From contig JBFXED010000017.1 in the NCBI GenBank assembly GCA_050180485.1, positions 20,397 to 84,396 on the forward strand: DNA of 64,000 nt. Reading direction: 5' to 3'. The position numbers and the translations under genes are program-made. Positions 24,805 to 33,943 of this stretch are shown one piece after another. How positions within the stretch are numbered: the first letter of the stretch is position 1; each line of letters begins with the position of its first letter. Source of the stretch: CADEGL01 sp050180485. Its GTDB lineage: Bacteria > Pseudomonadota > Alphaproteobacteria > CADEGL01. Under the pieces are notes generated by a model. It worked only from the letters and a program-made list of their open reading frames with translations, ran no database searches and was not told the DNA's origin.

Positions 24805-25848
24805 CTAACGGCTGGGTGCGGGAACGTCGCGCGGCGGCGCGCCCAGGCGGAAGCCCTGGGGCAGCGGATCCTCCGGGTCCAGGATGAACTGGTGGAAGCC
24901 GGTCAGGTAGGCGCGGCCGGCCACGCGCGGGCGGACATAGGTGATGTCGCCGCGTTTTTCCGCCGACACGGGCGTACCCGAGAAATACGTGCCCAGCACG
25001 CCCTCGAACTTGAGGGTCTTTCCCAATGGCAGCTTGCCTTCGGTGTGGAGCAAGGCCACGCGCGCGCTGGTGCCCGTGCCGCAAGGGCTACGGTCGAGGC
25101 CGCCTGGCGGCGCCACGATGGTCTGCTTCACATCGCCCGCCGTCGTCTTCGTCGAGGTATAGAGCGTCTGATAGCAGCGGTTGATGTCGGGCCTCTGCGG
25201 GTGCTGGATCTTCAGCTGCGCGTTCACGGCGGGCATGATCCGGTTGGCCATCGCTGCCAGCGGCGCCTCGTGCGCGGGGCCGAGCGTGAGGCCGAGTGCA
25301 TCGGCATCAATGAACGCGTAGAAATCGCCGCCATAGGCCACATCGATCGTCATCTTGCCCACGCCTTCGACCTCGATCGGCACGCGATGGTGCAACACGA
25401 AGCTTTCCACGTTGACGAAGCTGGCCGCGCCGACCTTGCCGTCCTTCACGTCGACCTCGCACACCACCATGCCGGCCGGTGTGTCCAGGCGGACCGTCGT
25501 CTTGGGCTCGACCACCTTCACCATGCCGGTCGCAACCACCGTGGTGGCCGTGCCGATGATGCAGTGGCCGCACATGGGCACGTATTCATCCTGCTCCATG
25601 ATGACGACGGAGAAATCGGCATCCGGCACGCAGGGCGGGATCAAAAGGACCGAACACATCATGCCGTGGCCGCGCGGCTCGAAGTTGAGCATGCGCCTGA
25701 GCCCGTCATCGTACTTCCAAAGCCACTCGCGCTTGTCGAGCAGGGTCTTGCCGGGCGGGATCGGATAGCCGCCCGTGATCACGCGGGTCGAATTGCCCTC
25801 GGTGTGCGAATCGACCGTCTGGATGGTGCGCCGGAAACTGCTGCTCAT
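24805..25848 (-). CDS. Proline racemase family enzyme, Cys/Cys type (probable 4-hydroxyproline epimerase)
   Basis: A 347-residue enzyme with both catalytic cysteines: Cys93 in PMCGHCIIG and Cys256 in DRSPCGTGTSAR. The TVDSHTEGNSTRVITGG start and EPRGH-x-MM (residues 57-64) are characteristic of 4-hydroxyproline 2-epimerases and proline racemases. It would invert the alpha carbon of a free imino acid in the cytoplasm, the first step of trans-4-hydroxy-L-proline degradation. The start at 25848 is preceded by GGGGAGAGGGG. It is the second family member in the window; the other, at 15171-16229, has Ser in the first position. Confidence 0.9.
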   Translation of the reverse strand: MSSSFRRTIQTVDSHTEGNSTRVITGGYPIPPGKTLLDKREWLWKYDDGLRRMLNFEPRGHGMMCSVLLIPPCVPDADFSVVIMEQDEYVPMCGHCIIGTATTVVATGMVKVVEPKTTVRLDTPAGMVVCEVDVKDGKVGAASFVNVESFVLHHRVPIEVEGVGKMTIDVAYGGDFYAFIDADALGLTLGPAHEAPLAAMANRIMPAVNAQLKIQHPQRPDINRCYQTLYTSTKTTAGDVKQTIVAPPGGLDRSPCGTGTSARVALLHTEGKLPLGKTLKFEGVLGTYFSGTPVSAEKRGDITYVRPRVAGRAYLTGFHQFILDPEDPLPQGFRLGAPPRDVPAPSR

Positions 25849-25962
25849 GCCCCTCTCCCCCAAAGGAAAACTCGGCGTGGTGCGTCCCTCTTAGCTTGTG
25901 TAACCTTTCGGCGCGCGTCGATCCAGCGCCAGGGAGAGGCCGCCATCGGCGGAGGGGGAAAC

Positions 25963-26730
25963 GTGGCTAAATCCAAGCAGAAGTTGAAATCCGTCCTGAT
26001 CACGGGCTCGGGCAGCGGCATCGGCGCGGCCATCGCGCGGCGCCTCGCGGCACCCGGCGTGGGCATGGTGATTCACGCCTACAAGAACCGCAAAGGCTGT
26101 GAGCGCGTGGCCGCCGAGGTGCGCAAGAAAGGCGCCCAAGCCGTGGTGAAATTGGCCGACCTGTCGGATCCGAAGGCCGCCAGCGGTCTGGTCGACGCCA
26201 CCGTGAAGGAATATGGCGGTCTCGACGTACTGGTCGCCAACGCGGGCTTTCCTGACTTGCGGATATGGGGCGATCTGGACCGCAAGGGCCTCGACTACTG
26301 CTTCAAGGTCATCACGGGCGGGCTATTCGAGATGGCCACCCGCGCCATGCCGCATCTGAAGAAGGCCGGCGCGCGCGGGCGCGTGGTGACCATCAGCACG
26401 CTGAACGCCCATGTCTTCCGTTCGACCTACCCGATCTATCCGGGTTCGGCCGCGGCCAAAGCGGGGTTGGAGGCGTTGACCCACACCTTCGCGGTGCAGA
26501 TGGCGCCCCACAAGGTGACGGTCAATTGCGTGGCGCCCGGCATCATCGAAAAGGACGCCGACACGATCCAGTTCTACACCGATGCCCAGTGGGCACCCCT
26601 GGTCGCCAACGTGCCGCTGAAGCGCCTGGGCAAGCAGGACGAGGTGGCCGCGATGGTGGCGTTCCTGTGCAGCCCGGACGCGTCCTACGTCACCAATCAG
26701 GTGATCCACGTCAACGGCGGCATTTGCTGA
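25963..26730 (+). CDS. SDR family protein lacking the catalytic Tyr
   Basis: A 255-residue short-chain dehydrogenase-like protein starting at GTG 25963 behind GGAGGGGG (25951-25958). The cofactor loop TGSGSGIG, NAG (VANAGF) and the C-terminal NQVIHVNGG are present. At the usual Y-x3-K the Lys is kept (Lys166) but the Tyr position is Ser162 (GSAAAK); Tyr156 and Tyr159 lie just before. It may use a shifted Tyr, be a binding protein, or catalyse something other than hydride transfer. It is divergent from the 4-hydroxyproline epimerase and 50 bp before the exporter array. Confidence 0.82.
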   Translation: MAKSKQKLKSVLITGSGSGIGAAIARRLAAPGVGMVIHAYKNRKGCERVAAEVRKKGAQAVVKLADLSDPKAASGLVDATVKEYGGLDVLVANAGFPDLRIWGDLDRKGLDYCFKVITGGLFEMATRAMPHLKKAGARGRVVTISTLNAHVFRSTYPIYPGSAAAKAGLEALTHTFAVQMAPHKVTVNCVAPGIIEKDADTIQFYTDAQWAPLVANVPLKRLGKQDEVAAMVAFLCSPDASYVTNQVIHVNGGIC

Positions 26731-26780
26731 ACGAAGTATAAGACGTCCATGGCCGCTCGTCGCACCGGGCTTCGAAGTCG

Positions 26781-28316
26781 ATGACGCAGGCTGCGGTCCC
26801 GGCGCCTCGCGCCTCGCTCCGCGGTATCGCCGTCATGGTGTCGGTGATCCTGGCCGGCACGGTTTACGAGATCAACATCACCATCGCCACGGTGGCCCTG
26901 CCGCATATGCAGGGCACCTTCGCCGCCACCCACGACCAGATCTCCTGGGTTGTCACCTCGTTCGTGCTGGGCATGACCATGGTGCTGGCCTGTTCGGGCT
27001 GGCTCGCGGACCGCTTCGGCCGCAAGCGCGTGTTCCTGGTCGGCACGATCGGCTTCACGCTGGCGTCCCTTCTGTGCGGCACGGCGACGTCGGTGGAGGA
27101 AGCCGTTCTGTGGCGCCTTCTGCAAGGCGGCTTCGGCGCGCCCTTGATGCCGATCTCCCAAGCCATGACGCTGGACGCCTTCCCCAAGGAACAGCACGGC
27201 ACGGCCAACACGATCTGGGGCATCGCCACCATGATCGGCCCGGCCATGGGACCGACCATCGGCGGCCTCTTGGTCGAACACCATTCTTGGCCCTGGACCT
27301 TCTATTTCGGCGTTCCATTCGGCGCGGTCGCGGCGCTCGGCGTCTGGTTGCTGGTGCGCGAGGAGCCGCATCGCGCCGACCGGCCCATGGATTGGCTCGG
27401 CTTCGCCACCCTGATCATCGTGGTGGGCATGCTCCAGTTCATCCTGAACCGCGGTGAGCGTCTCGATTGGTTCGAATCGACGGAAATCATCGTCGCGACG
27501 GCCCTGACCGCCGCGTCCCTCTACGTTTTCGTCGTCCACAGCGCGCTGGTCCGGCACCCCTTCCTCGAACCGGCCATGTTTCGGGACCGCAATTTCGTGA
27601 TCGGACTTTCCCTCACGTTCGTCTGGGGCTTCGTCCTGCACGGCAACATCGTGCTGGTTTCTCTGATGCTGCAGGAGTTACGCGGCTTCCCCGTCGTCAC
27701 GTTGGGGATGGTCATGTCGCCGCGCGGTATCGGCGTCATGGCCGGCATGGTGATCGGCAATTTCCTGCTCAAGCGCATGGACCCGCGCCTGATCCTGGCC
27801 GGCGGCTTCGGCATGATCGCCACGTCCTCCTGGGCCATGTCTGGCTGGACCAACGATGTCGAGGGAATCGACGTGCTGTGGACCGGCTTCCTGCAGGGCA
27901 CGGGGACCGGCATGGGCTTCATTCCGCTCTTCGCCATGATGTTCGCGACGCTGGACGGACGGCATCGAACCGAGGGCATCACGATGTTCAATCTGGTGCT
28001 TTTCACGGGCATCAGTTGCGGCATCGCGGTGGCGGTCAGCGTGCTAACCCGCAGTGCCAACATTAATCACGCCACGCTGGTCGAACATATCTCGCGCTAT
28101 AACGACCTGCTGAGCCAGCCGCGCGCGGCGGGCGCGTGGGACATGGTCACGCGAGGCGGCCTGGCTTCGATCGAGGCGGAGGTGACGCGCCAGGCCACGA
28201 TGATCGGCTACCTCAACAACTTCACCTTCATCGCCATCCTTTCCGCGACGGCGATTCCCTTCGTCTTGCTGTTCCGGCGTCCCCGCGATGGCGCGACTGC
28301 CGCGGGGATGCACTAA
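26781..28316 (+). CDS. DHA2 family MFS transporter (array member 1, subtype A)
   Basis: A 511-residue major-facilitator protein with about 14 predicted membrane segments, typical of drug:H+ antiporter family 2 (EmrB/QacA). The first-loop motif A is G-W-L-A-D-R-F-G-R-K-R, and motif C-like GPAMGPTIGG lies in segment 5. Its central block (GGFGAPLMP-IS-QAM, GTANTIWG) is shared specifically with the fourth member at 31371-32909. It would export a small compound using the proton gradient. No EmrA/HlyD-type adaptor is encoded nearby, so it probably works in the inner membrane alone. Confidence 0.9.
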   Translation: MTQAAVPAPRASLRGIAVMVSVILAGTVYEINITIATVALPHMQGTFAATHDQISWVVTSFVLGMTMVLACSGWLADRFGRKRVFLVGTIGFTLASLLCGTATSVEEAVLWRLLQGGFGAPLMPISQAMTLDAFPKEQHGTANTIWGIATMIGPAMGPTIGGLLVEHHSWPWTFYFGVPFGAVAALGVWLLVREEPHRADRPMDWLGFATLIIVVGMLQFILNRGERLDWFESTEIIVATALTAASLYVFVVHSALVRHPFLEPAMFRDRNFVIGLSLTFVWGFVLHGNIVLVSLMLQELRGFPVVTLGMVMSPRGIGVMAGMVIGNFLLKRMDPRLILAGGFGMIATSSWAMSGWTNDVEGIDVLWTGFLQGTGTGMGFIPLFAMMFATLDGRHRTEGITMFNLVLFTGISCGIAVAVSVLTRSANINHATLVEHISRYNDLLSQPRAAGAWDMVTRGGLASIEAEVTRQATMIGYLNNFTFIAILSATAIPFVLLFRRPRDGATAAGMH

Positions 28317-28318
28317 GC

Positions 28319-29869
28319 ATGAGCCTCGAAGCCATCAAGCTCCGGGGAGCGGCACGCGGAGAATCGTTCCAGCGGACGATGATCATGGCCACCTGCATGC
28401 TGGCGGCCAGCATCTATTCGATGAACTTGACCATCGTCGCGATTTCCCTGCCCCACATGCAGGGCACGTTCTCGGCCACCCCCGATCAAATCTCGTGGGT
28501 GGTCACGGGCTTCATCCTGGGTCTGACCATGATGATCGCCTGTATCGGCTGGATCGCCGACCAACTTGGGCGCAAGAAAGTCTACCTGACCTGCATGGTC
28601 GCCTTCGTCTTCGCCTCGGTCATGTGCGGCAACGCCCATACGTTGGAAGAAGAGGTGCTGTGGCGGTTCCTGCAGGGCGTGTCGGGCGCGGGTATCCTGC
28701 CCCTGTCCCAATCGATCATCCTGGATGTCTACCCGCGCGAGCAGCACAGTCGCGTGTTGGGCATCTGGGGCTTGGGCAACATGGCGGGGCCGATCATCGC
28801 GCCGCCCATCGGCGGAATGATCACCGAGGCCTATAGCTGGCACAACGTCTTCGACATCAACATCCCGGCCGGCCTTCTGGCGCTGCTAGGCGCGGTTCTG
28901 TTCGTGCCTTCGACGCCACCGGCGCGGCGCGAGCTGGACATCGTGGGTGTCGTAACACTCGTCAGCGGCTTGGGCCTGATCCAGCTCATGGTCAATCGGG
29001 GCGCGCGGCAGGACTGGTTTGAATCGACCGAGATCATCCTGGAATTGGTCGCGGGTCTGGCGCTGATCTACGTCTTCATCATCCATATTCTCACGACGCG
29101 AAAGCCGTTCCTGAACCCGGAAATCTTCCGCGACAGGAACTATGCGGTCGGGATCATTCTGATCACCTCGTTCGGCGTCTTCTCGTTCTTGCCAGTCGTC
29201 ATGCTGCCGCTGTTCATGCGCAACTTGATGGATTACCCCGTCCAGATCATTGGCATCCTGCTGGTGCCACGCGCGCTCGGCGTCGTGATCGGCAACCTGA
29301 CGGTCTCGCGCCTGGTGCGCTTCATAGACCCGCGCCACCTGATCACGCTCGGACTGATCTGCACGATGTATTCCTCGTGGCACGTTTCGACCTGGACGCT
29401 GGATGTGAGCGTTTGGGAGATCGCGGTCAACGGTGTGTTCCAGGGCCTTGGCAACGGGCTGATCTATGTCACCGTCAATACGCTGACGTTCTACGATCTG
29501 CCGCCCAAGCACCGCTCCCAGGCCGTGCCGCTGTTCTATTTGACCTTCAACATCGCGGCCAGCATCGGTATCGCGGGCTTCATCACCTATTGGGTGCAAA
29601 GTACCCAGGTAAACCATGCCGTTCTGACGGAGCATATCTCGCCCTTCAACGAACTGCTGCGCGACGGATTCATGCTCCGTGATCGGGAACTGCGCGCGGC
29701 GCGCGCGGCGGCGTTGAACCAGGAGATCACCCGTCAGGCGTCATTGATCGGCTTCGAAATATCCTTCCAGCTTGTCACCTTCGTTGCGTTCGCGACGATT
29801 CCGTTCGTGTACCTGATGCGCAATCCGTGGGCCAAGAAGCCGCCGGCGCCGAAAGGCGGCACGGGATGA
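28319..29869 (+). CDS. DHA2 family MFS transporter (array member 2, subtype B)
   Basis: A 516-residue 14-segment DHA2 transporter. The ATG at 28319 is 2 bp after the previous stop. It shares LPHMQGTFSATPDQI with member 3 and, unlike members 1 and 4, has GVSGAGILPLSQ and GLGNMAGPIIAPPIGG in segments 4-5. Motif A appears as GWIADQLGRKK. The C-terminal periplasmic loop VNHAVLTEHISPFNELL recurs in every member. Substrate unknown. Confidence 0.9.
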   Translation: MSLEAIKLRGAARGESFQRTMIMATCMLAASIYSMNLTIVAISLPHMQGTFSATPDQISWVVTGFILGLTMMIACIGWIADQLGRKKVYLTCMVAFVFASVMCGNAHTLEEEVLWRFLQGVSGAGILPLSQSIILDVYPREQHSRVLGIWGLGNMAGPIIAPPIGGMITEAYSWHNVFDINIPAGLLALLGAVLFVPSTPPARRELDIVGVVTLVSGLGLIQLMVNRGARQDWFESTEIILELVAGLALIYVFIIHILTTRKPFLNPEIFRDRNYAVGIILITSFGVFSFLPVVMLPLFMRNLMDYPVQIIGILLVPRALGVVIGNLTVSRLVRFIDPRHLITLGLICTMYSSWHVSTWTLDVSVWEIAVNGVFQGLGNGLIYVTVNTLTFYDLPPKHRSQAVPLFYLTFNIAASIGIAGFITYWVQSTQVNHAVLTEHISPFNELLRDGFMLRDRELRAARAAALNQEITRQASLIGFEISFQLVTFVAFATIPFVYLMRNPWAKKPPAPKGGTG

Positions 29870-31374
29870 CCGCCATCGCCGCCAGCACCGGGGGCGTCAC
29901 GCGCCATCGCTCGGCAATCATGATGGTCACCATGATCGCGGCCAGCATCTATTCGCTGAACCTGACCATCGTCTCCATCTCCCTGCCCCACATGCAGGGC
30001 ACATTCTCGGCGACGCCCGACCAGATCGCCTGGGTCGTCACGGCTTTCATCGTCGGCATGACGACGATGATCGTCTGCACGGGCTGGCTCAGCGCGCGCT
30101 TCGGCCGCAAGCGACTGTTTACGTTGTCCCTAATCGTTTTCACCTTGGCGTCGCTGATGTGCGGCAATGTCCACACGCTGGAAGGCGAAGTAATGTGGCG
30201 TTTTCTCCAAGGCGTGGCGGGCGCCTCGATCATTCCACTATCCCAGGCCATCGCGGTCAGTGCCTATCCGGCCGACCAGCAGGGCAGAGCCATCGGCGTC
30301 TGGGGTATCGGCAACATGATCGGCCCGATCATCGCGCCGCCCATCGGCGGCTATCTGACCGAACTCTATGGCTGGCCGACCGTGTTCTACATCAACCTGC
30401 CGCTCGGCTTGCTGGCCGTGGTAGGCGCGATCCTGTTCGTGCCCCACAACGAACCGGACCGCAGCCGCCGCTTCGACCTGGTGGGCTTCGCGGTCCTGGT
30501 CACCTCGGTCGTCTCGCTCCAGCTCATGCTCAACCGCGGCACGCGGCTGGATTGGTTCGACGCCACCGAGATCATTGTCGAGGCCGCGCTGGCCGCTTTG
30601 TTCTTCTACATCTTCCTGGTCCATGCCTTCACCGCGCGGAACCCGATCCTGCGGCCGGAAATGTTCAGGGACCGCAACTATGCGGGCTGCCTCCTGGTCG
30701 CCTTCGGCTTTGGCATGCAGGTGTTCCTGCCGACCATCCTGCTGCCGCTGATGCTCAAGAACCTGCGCGGCTATCCGATCGAGATGATCGGCCTTCTGCT
30801 CGCGCCGCGCGCGGTTGGCGTGCTGGCCGGCAACCTTGTCGCGGGCTACCTCACCTCGCGCTTTCAGCCGAAATACCTGGCCGTCATCGGCTTCACCGGC
30901 GTCTCGGCATCGGCCTGGTTCATGTCGCGCTGGACGCTCGATGTCGGCCCATGGGACGTGGCGTGGACCGGGATCATGCAGGGATTCTTCTCATCCCTCA
31001 TCTTCGTGCCGGTGGCGTCCCACGCCTTCTCGACCTTGTCCTTGCGCTACCGCGAGGAGGCCATCCCGGTCTTCTATCTGATCCTCAATCTGGGTGGCAG
31101 CCTGGGCATCGCGGGCATCATCACCTACTGGACCTCCAGCACCCAACTCAACCACGCGGTGCTCGCGGAACATGTTTCGATCTTCAACCCCATGTACCGG
31201 TTCCTGCCGGACGCGTGGAATCCCGAACGGAGTCCCACCGCCGCCGCGCTCGATCTCGAGATCATGCGGCAGGCGTCGATGATCGCCTACAACGACTGTT
31301 TCACCATGATCATGCTGATCACCCTTCTGTCCGCGCCCGCCGCGCTGTTGATACGGCGCCGCGCGCGGACGTGA
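29866..31374 (+). CDS. DHA2 family MFS transporter (array member 3, subtype B)
   Basis: A 502-residue 14-segment DHA2 transporter whose ATG (29866) overlaps the previous stop as ATGA. Segments 4-5 read GVAGASIIPLSQ and GIGNMIGPIIAPPIGG, nearly the same as member 2. Motif A is GWLSARFGRKR, without the usual Asp. The late loop with LNHAVLAEHVSIFNP matches its sisters. Tight overlaps on both sides indicate coupled translation of the array. Confidence 0.9.
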   Translation: MTAIAASTGGVTRHRSAIMMVTMIAASIYSLNLTIVSISLPHMQGTFSATPDQIAWVVTAFIVGMTTMIVCTGWLSARFGRKRLFTLSLIVFTLASLMCGNVHTLEGEVMWRFLQGVAGASIIPLSQAIAVSAYPADQQGRAIGVWGIGNMIGPIIAPPIGGYLTELYGWPTVFYINLPLGLLAVVGAILFVPHNEPDRSRRFDLVGFAVLVTSVVSLQLMLNRGTRLDWFDATEIIVEAALAALFFYIFLVHAFTARNPILRPEMFRDRNYAGCLLVAFGFGMQVFLPTILLPLMLKNLRGYPIEMIGLLLAPRAVGVLAGNLVAGYLTSRFQPKYLAVIGFTGVSASAWFMSRWTLDVGPWDVAWTGIMQGFFSSLIFVPVASHAFSTLSLRYREEAIPVFYLILNLGGSLGIAGIITYWTSSTQLNHAVLAEHVSIFNPMYRFLPDAWNPERSPTAAALDLEIMRQASMIAYNDCFTMIMLITLLSAPAALLIRRRART

Positions 31375-32909
31375 GCGACACGCTCCACCAAGCGCTCTAC
31401 GCATCGCCGCTCAAGCGGTGGCTGGTGATCCTGTCGGTGATGATCCCGTCCGCGGTCTATGTCCTGGACCTCACCGTCGTGACCGTGGCCCTCCCCCACA
31501 TGCAGGGCACGTTCTCCGCGACCTACGACCAGATCTCCTGGGTGGTCACCTCCTACATCGTAGGCGGCACCATCGTGACCGGCTGCTCGGGCTGGGCCAG
31601 CACGCGCTTCGGCCGTAAGGAGGTGTTCTTTGTCTCCTGCGCGGCCTTCACCGCAGCCTCGATCTTCTGCGGCATGGCGACGACACTCGAATCCGAGGTC
31701 GCGTGGCGCGCGCTGCAGGGCTTCTTCGGCGCACCGATCCTGCCGCTCTCGCAAGCCGTGATGCTCGATCTCTACCCGAAGGAGCGGCACGGCACGGCCA
31801 ACTCGATCTGGGGCATGGGCATTCTGCTGGGCCCCGTGCTGGGTCCCACCATCGGCGGCTACATGACCGAGGAATACAGCTGGCCCTGGGCGTTCTACGT
31901 CAACGTGCCGTTCATGCTTCCGCCGCTGCTCGGCATCCTTCTGTTCGTGCCGCGCACGGCGCGCAACGCCGGGCACGGTCTCGACTGGTTCGGCTTCATC
32001 GCGCTCTGCGTCGGTATGGGAGCGCTGCAACTTATGCTCAACCGCGGCGAGCGGCAGGATTGGTTCGCCTCGCCCGAGATCATCCTCGAGGCCGTGCTGG
32101 CCGTGATTGCACTCTACGTGTTCGTCGTCCACATCCTCACCGGGCGCAAACCGTTCGTTCCGCCGGCCATCTTCGCCAATTGGAACTACAGCCTGGGGCT
32201 GTTTTTCGTGATCATCTTCGCCTTCGTGCTGCAATCGCCCATCGTGCTTCTGTCGCTGTTCTTCCAGGATTTGGGCGGCTATCCGGTGATGACGGTCGGT
32301 CTGTTGCTGACGCCGCGCGGCCTCGGCGCCTTCACCTCGATGTTCCTGGGCGGTCTCCTGATCGCGCGCATGGACCCGCGGCTCGTGATGGCCGCGGGCT
32401 TCGTCGCCTTCGGCTTGTCGGCTTATCTGATCGCGGGCTGGACGACCGAGGTCAGCGCCTGGCAGGTGGCCTGGACGGGCATCCTTCAGGGCTTCGGTTC
32501 CGGCCTCGTCTGGGTGCCGATGGGCACCTTGGCCGTGGCCACGCTCACTCCGCGCCTGCGCGACGAATCCTTGGCGTTCTTCCACATGATGTTCAACGTG
32601 GGCGCCAGCCTCGGGATCATCACCATGATCAACCTGGCGCTGCGCACCTCGGTGTCGATGCACGCCTCACTGACCGAATACGTCACGCGCTTCAACCAGG
32701 TCTTCAAGGGCGCCGTGTTGCCCAATTTGTGGAGCTTCAGCTCACCCTCGGGCCTGGCGACGCTCAACCTGGAGATCACACGGCAGTCCGGCATCGTGGG
32801 CTACAACAACTGCTTCTATGCCATCGCGGCCATCTCTGTGGCCGCGATTCCGCTGTGTTTCCTGCTGCGCCGCGGCGCCGGCGGCCAGGGAGTCGGGCAC
32901 GTCGGCTAG
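31371..32909 (+). CDS. DHA2 family MFS transporter (array member 4, subtype A)
   Basis: A 512-residue 14-segment DHA2 transporter starting at GTG 31371, which overlaps the previous stop as GTGA. Segments 4-5 (GFFGAPILPLSQ, GTANSIWG, GPVLGPTIGG) match member 1 rather than its neighbours. Motif A is GWASTRFGRKE, again without the usual Asp. It ends 73 bp before the class IV aminotransferase gene, which may belong to the same transcript. Substrate unknown. Confidence 0.9.
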   Translation: MSDTLHQALYASPLKRWLVILSVMIPSAVYVLDLTVVTVALPHMQGTFSATYDQISWVVTSYIVGGTIVTGCSGWASTRFGRKEVFFVSCAAFTAASIFCGMATTLESEVAWRALQGFFGAPILPLSQAVMLDLYPKERHGTANSIWGMGILLGPVLGPTIGGYMTEEYSWPWAFYVNVPFMLPPLLGILLFVPRTARNAGHGLDWFGFIALCVGMGALQLMLNRGERQDWFASPEIILEAVLAVIALYVFVVHILTGRKPFVPPAIFANWNYSLGLFFVIIFAFVLQSPIVLLSLFFQDLGGYPVMTVGLLLTPRGLGAFTSMFLGGLLIARMDPRLVMAAGFVAFGLSAYLIAGWTTEVSAWQVAWTGILQGFGSGLVWVPMGTLAVATLTPRLRDESLAFFHMMFNVGASLGIITMINLALRTSVSMHASLTEYVTRFNQVFKGAVLPNLWSFSSPSGLATLNLEITRQSGIVGYNNCFYAIAAISVAAIPLCFLLRRGAGGQGVGHVG

Positions 32910-32982
32910 TGTTGAGCGGGCCACCCGCCGGCCCTATGATCGGCGCGATTTTCGGCAGCCACCAGCAGCGGGGGAATAGTCC

Positions 32983-33912
32983 GTGGCCCAGCTTTCCAAC
33001 GAACGCGTCGCCTACATCAACGGCAAGATCGTACCGGAGAGCCAGGCTCTGGTTTCCTTCCGCGATCGCAGCTTCACCTATGGCGACGCCGTGTTCGACA
33101 CCACGCGCACCTTCGCCCACAAGATGTTCAAGGTGAAGGAGCATATCGACCGGCTCTACCGCTCGCTGCGCTATGTGCAGATCGATCCGGGCATCTCGCC
33201 GTCGGAGCTCGCGAAGATCAGCGAGGAGGTTTGCGAGCGCAACCTGCACCTGATCGGCAAGGACGACGATTACTGGGTCACTCAGCGCATCTCGCGCGGC
33301 GTCGACGTGCCGGGCGATGAGTTCACCGCCCACACCGGCCCGACCGTGATCGTGGAATGCCGTCCGCTGCCGTTGAAGGCGCGCGCCAAGCTGTTCCGCG
33401 ATGGCATTCGCATCGTGGTGCCCTCCGTACGCCGCGCGCCCGCGCAGTCGTTCAGCCCGCGCGCGAAGAGCCACAACTACCTGAACCTGATCATGGCCGA
33501 CCTCGAGGCCCGTTCGCAGGACAAGGAAGCCTGGGCCGTGTTGCTTGACCTCGACGGCAACGTGACCGAGGGCATGGGCAGCAACTACTTCATGGTCCAG
33601 GACGGCCGCCTGATGACGCCACGCGCGAAGAACGTGCTGCCCGGCATCAGCCGTCAGACCGTGATCGACATGGCGGCCAAGCTGGGTATCCCGTTCGAGG
33701 AACGCGACCTCGACCAGTACGACATGTTGACCGCGGACGAGGCGTTCCTGACCTCGACCAGCCTGTGCATTTGCCCGGTCTCGAGCGTCAACGGCGCGAA
33801 GGTGGGCGACGGCAAGGTTCCCGGCCCGATCACCCAGAAGCTCTGCAAGGCTTATTCGGAGTTCGTGAACTTCGACTTCGTGGCCCAGTATCTCAGGCAC
33901 CTCAAGGCCTGA
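32983..33912 (+). CDS. PLP-dependent class IV aminotransferase
   Basis: A 309-residue fold-type IV aminotransferase (branched-chain / D-amino acid transaminase class). FTYGDAVFDTTRTF is the family opening, Lys162 in AKSHNYLN is the PLP lysine, and VTEGMGSNYFMV holds the Glu that contacts the PLP nitrogen. It starts at GTG 32983 behind GGGGGAA. It would interconvert an amino acid and its 2-oxo acid in the cytoplasm. It sits between four exporters and a LIV-type ABC transporter, pointing to an amino acid or derived compound as the shared substrate; that link is inference. Confidence 0.88.
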   Translation: MAQLSNERVAYINGKIVPESQALVSFRDRSFTYGDAVFDTTRTFAHKMFKVKEHIDRLYRSLRYVQIDPGISPSELAKISEEVCERNLHLIGKDDDYWVTQRISRGVDVPGDEFTAHTGPTVIVECRPLPLKARAKLFRDGIRIVVPSVRRAPAQSFSPRAKSHNYLNLIMADLEARSQDKEAWAVLLDLDGNVTEGMGSNYFMVQDGRLMTPRAKNVLPGISRQTVIDMAAKLGIPFEERDLDQYDMLTADEAFLTSTSLCICPVSSVNGAKVGDGKVPGPITQKLCKAYSEFVNFDFVAQYLRHLKA

Positions 33913-33943
33913 GCCGCGCGCGTATCCGACCAAGGAGACTTCC

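Noticed and set aside
24892..25962. Upstream extension of the SDR at 25963 (a frame open from 24892)
   Set aside because: The extension is antisense to the 4-hydroxyproline epimerase; the GTG at 25963 with GGAGGGGG is the natural start.
30159..31370. Upstream extension of exporter 4 (a frame open from 30159)
   Set aside because: It runs through exporter 3 in another frame and is Arg-rich; the GTG at 31371 starts exactly where similarity to the sister proteins begins.
31287..32663. 458-codon minus-strand frame over exporter 4
   Set aside because: It is a low-complexity His/Glu/Arg-rich antisense shadow of a membrane protein.
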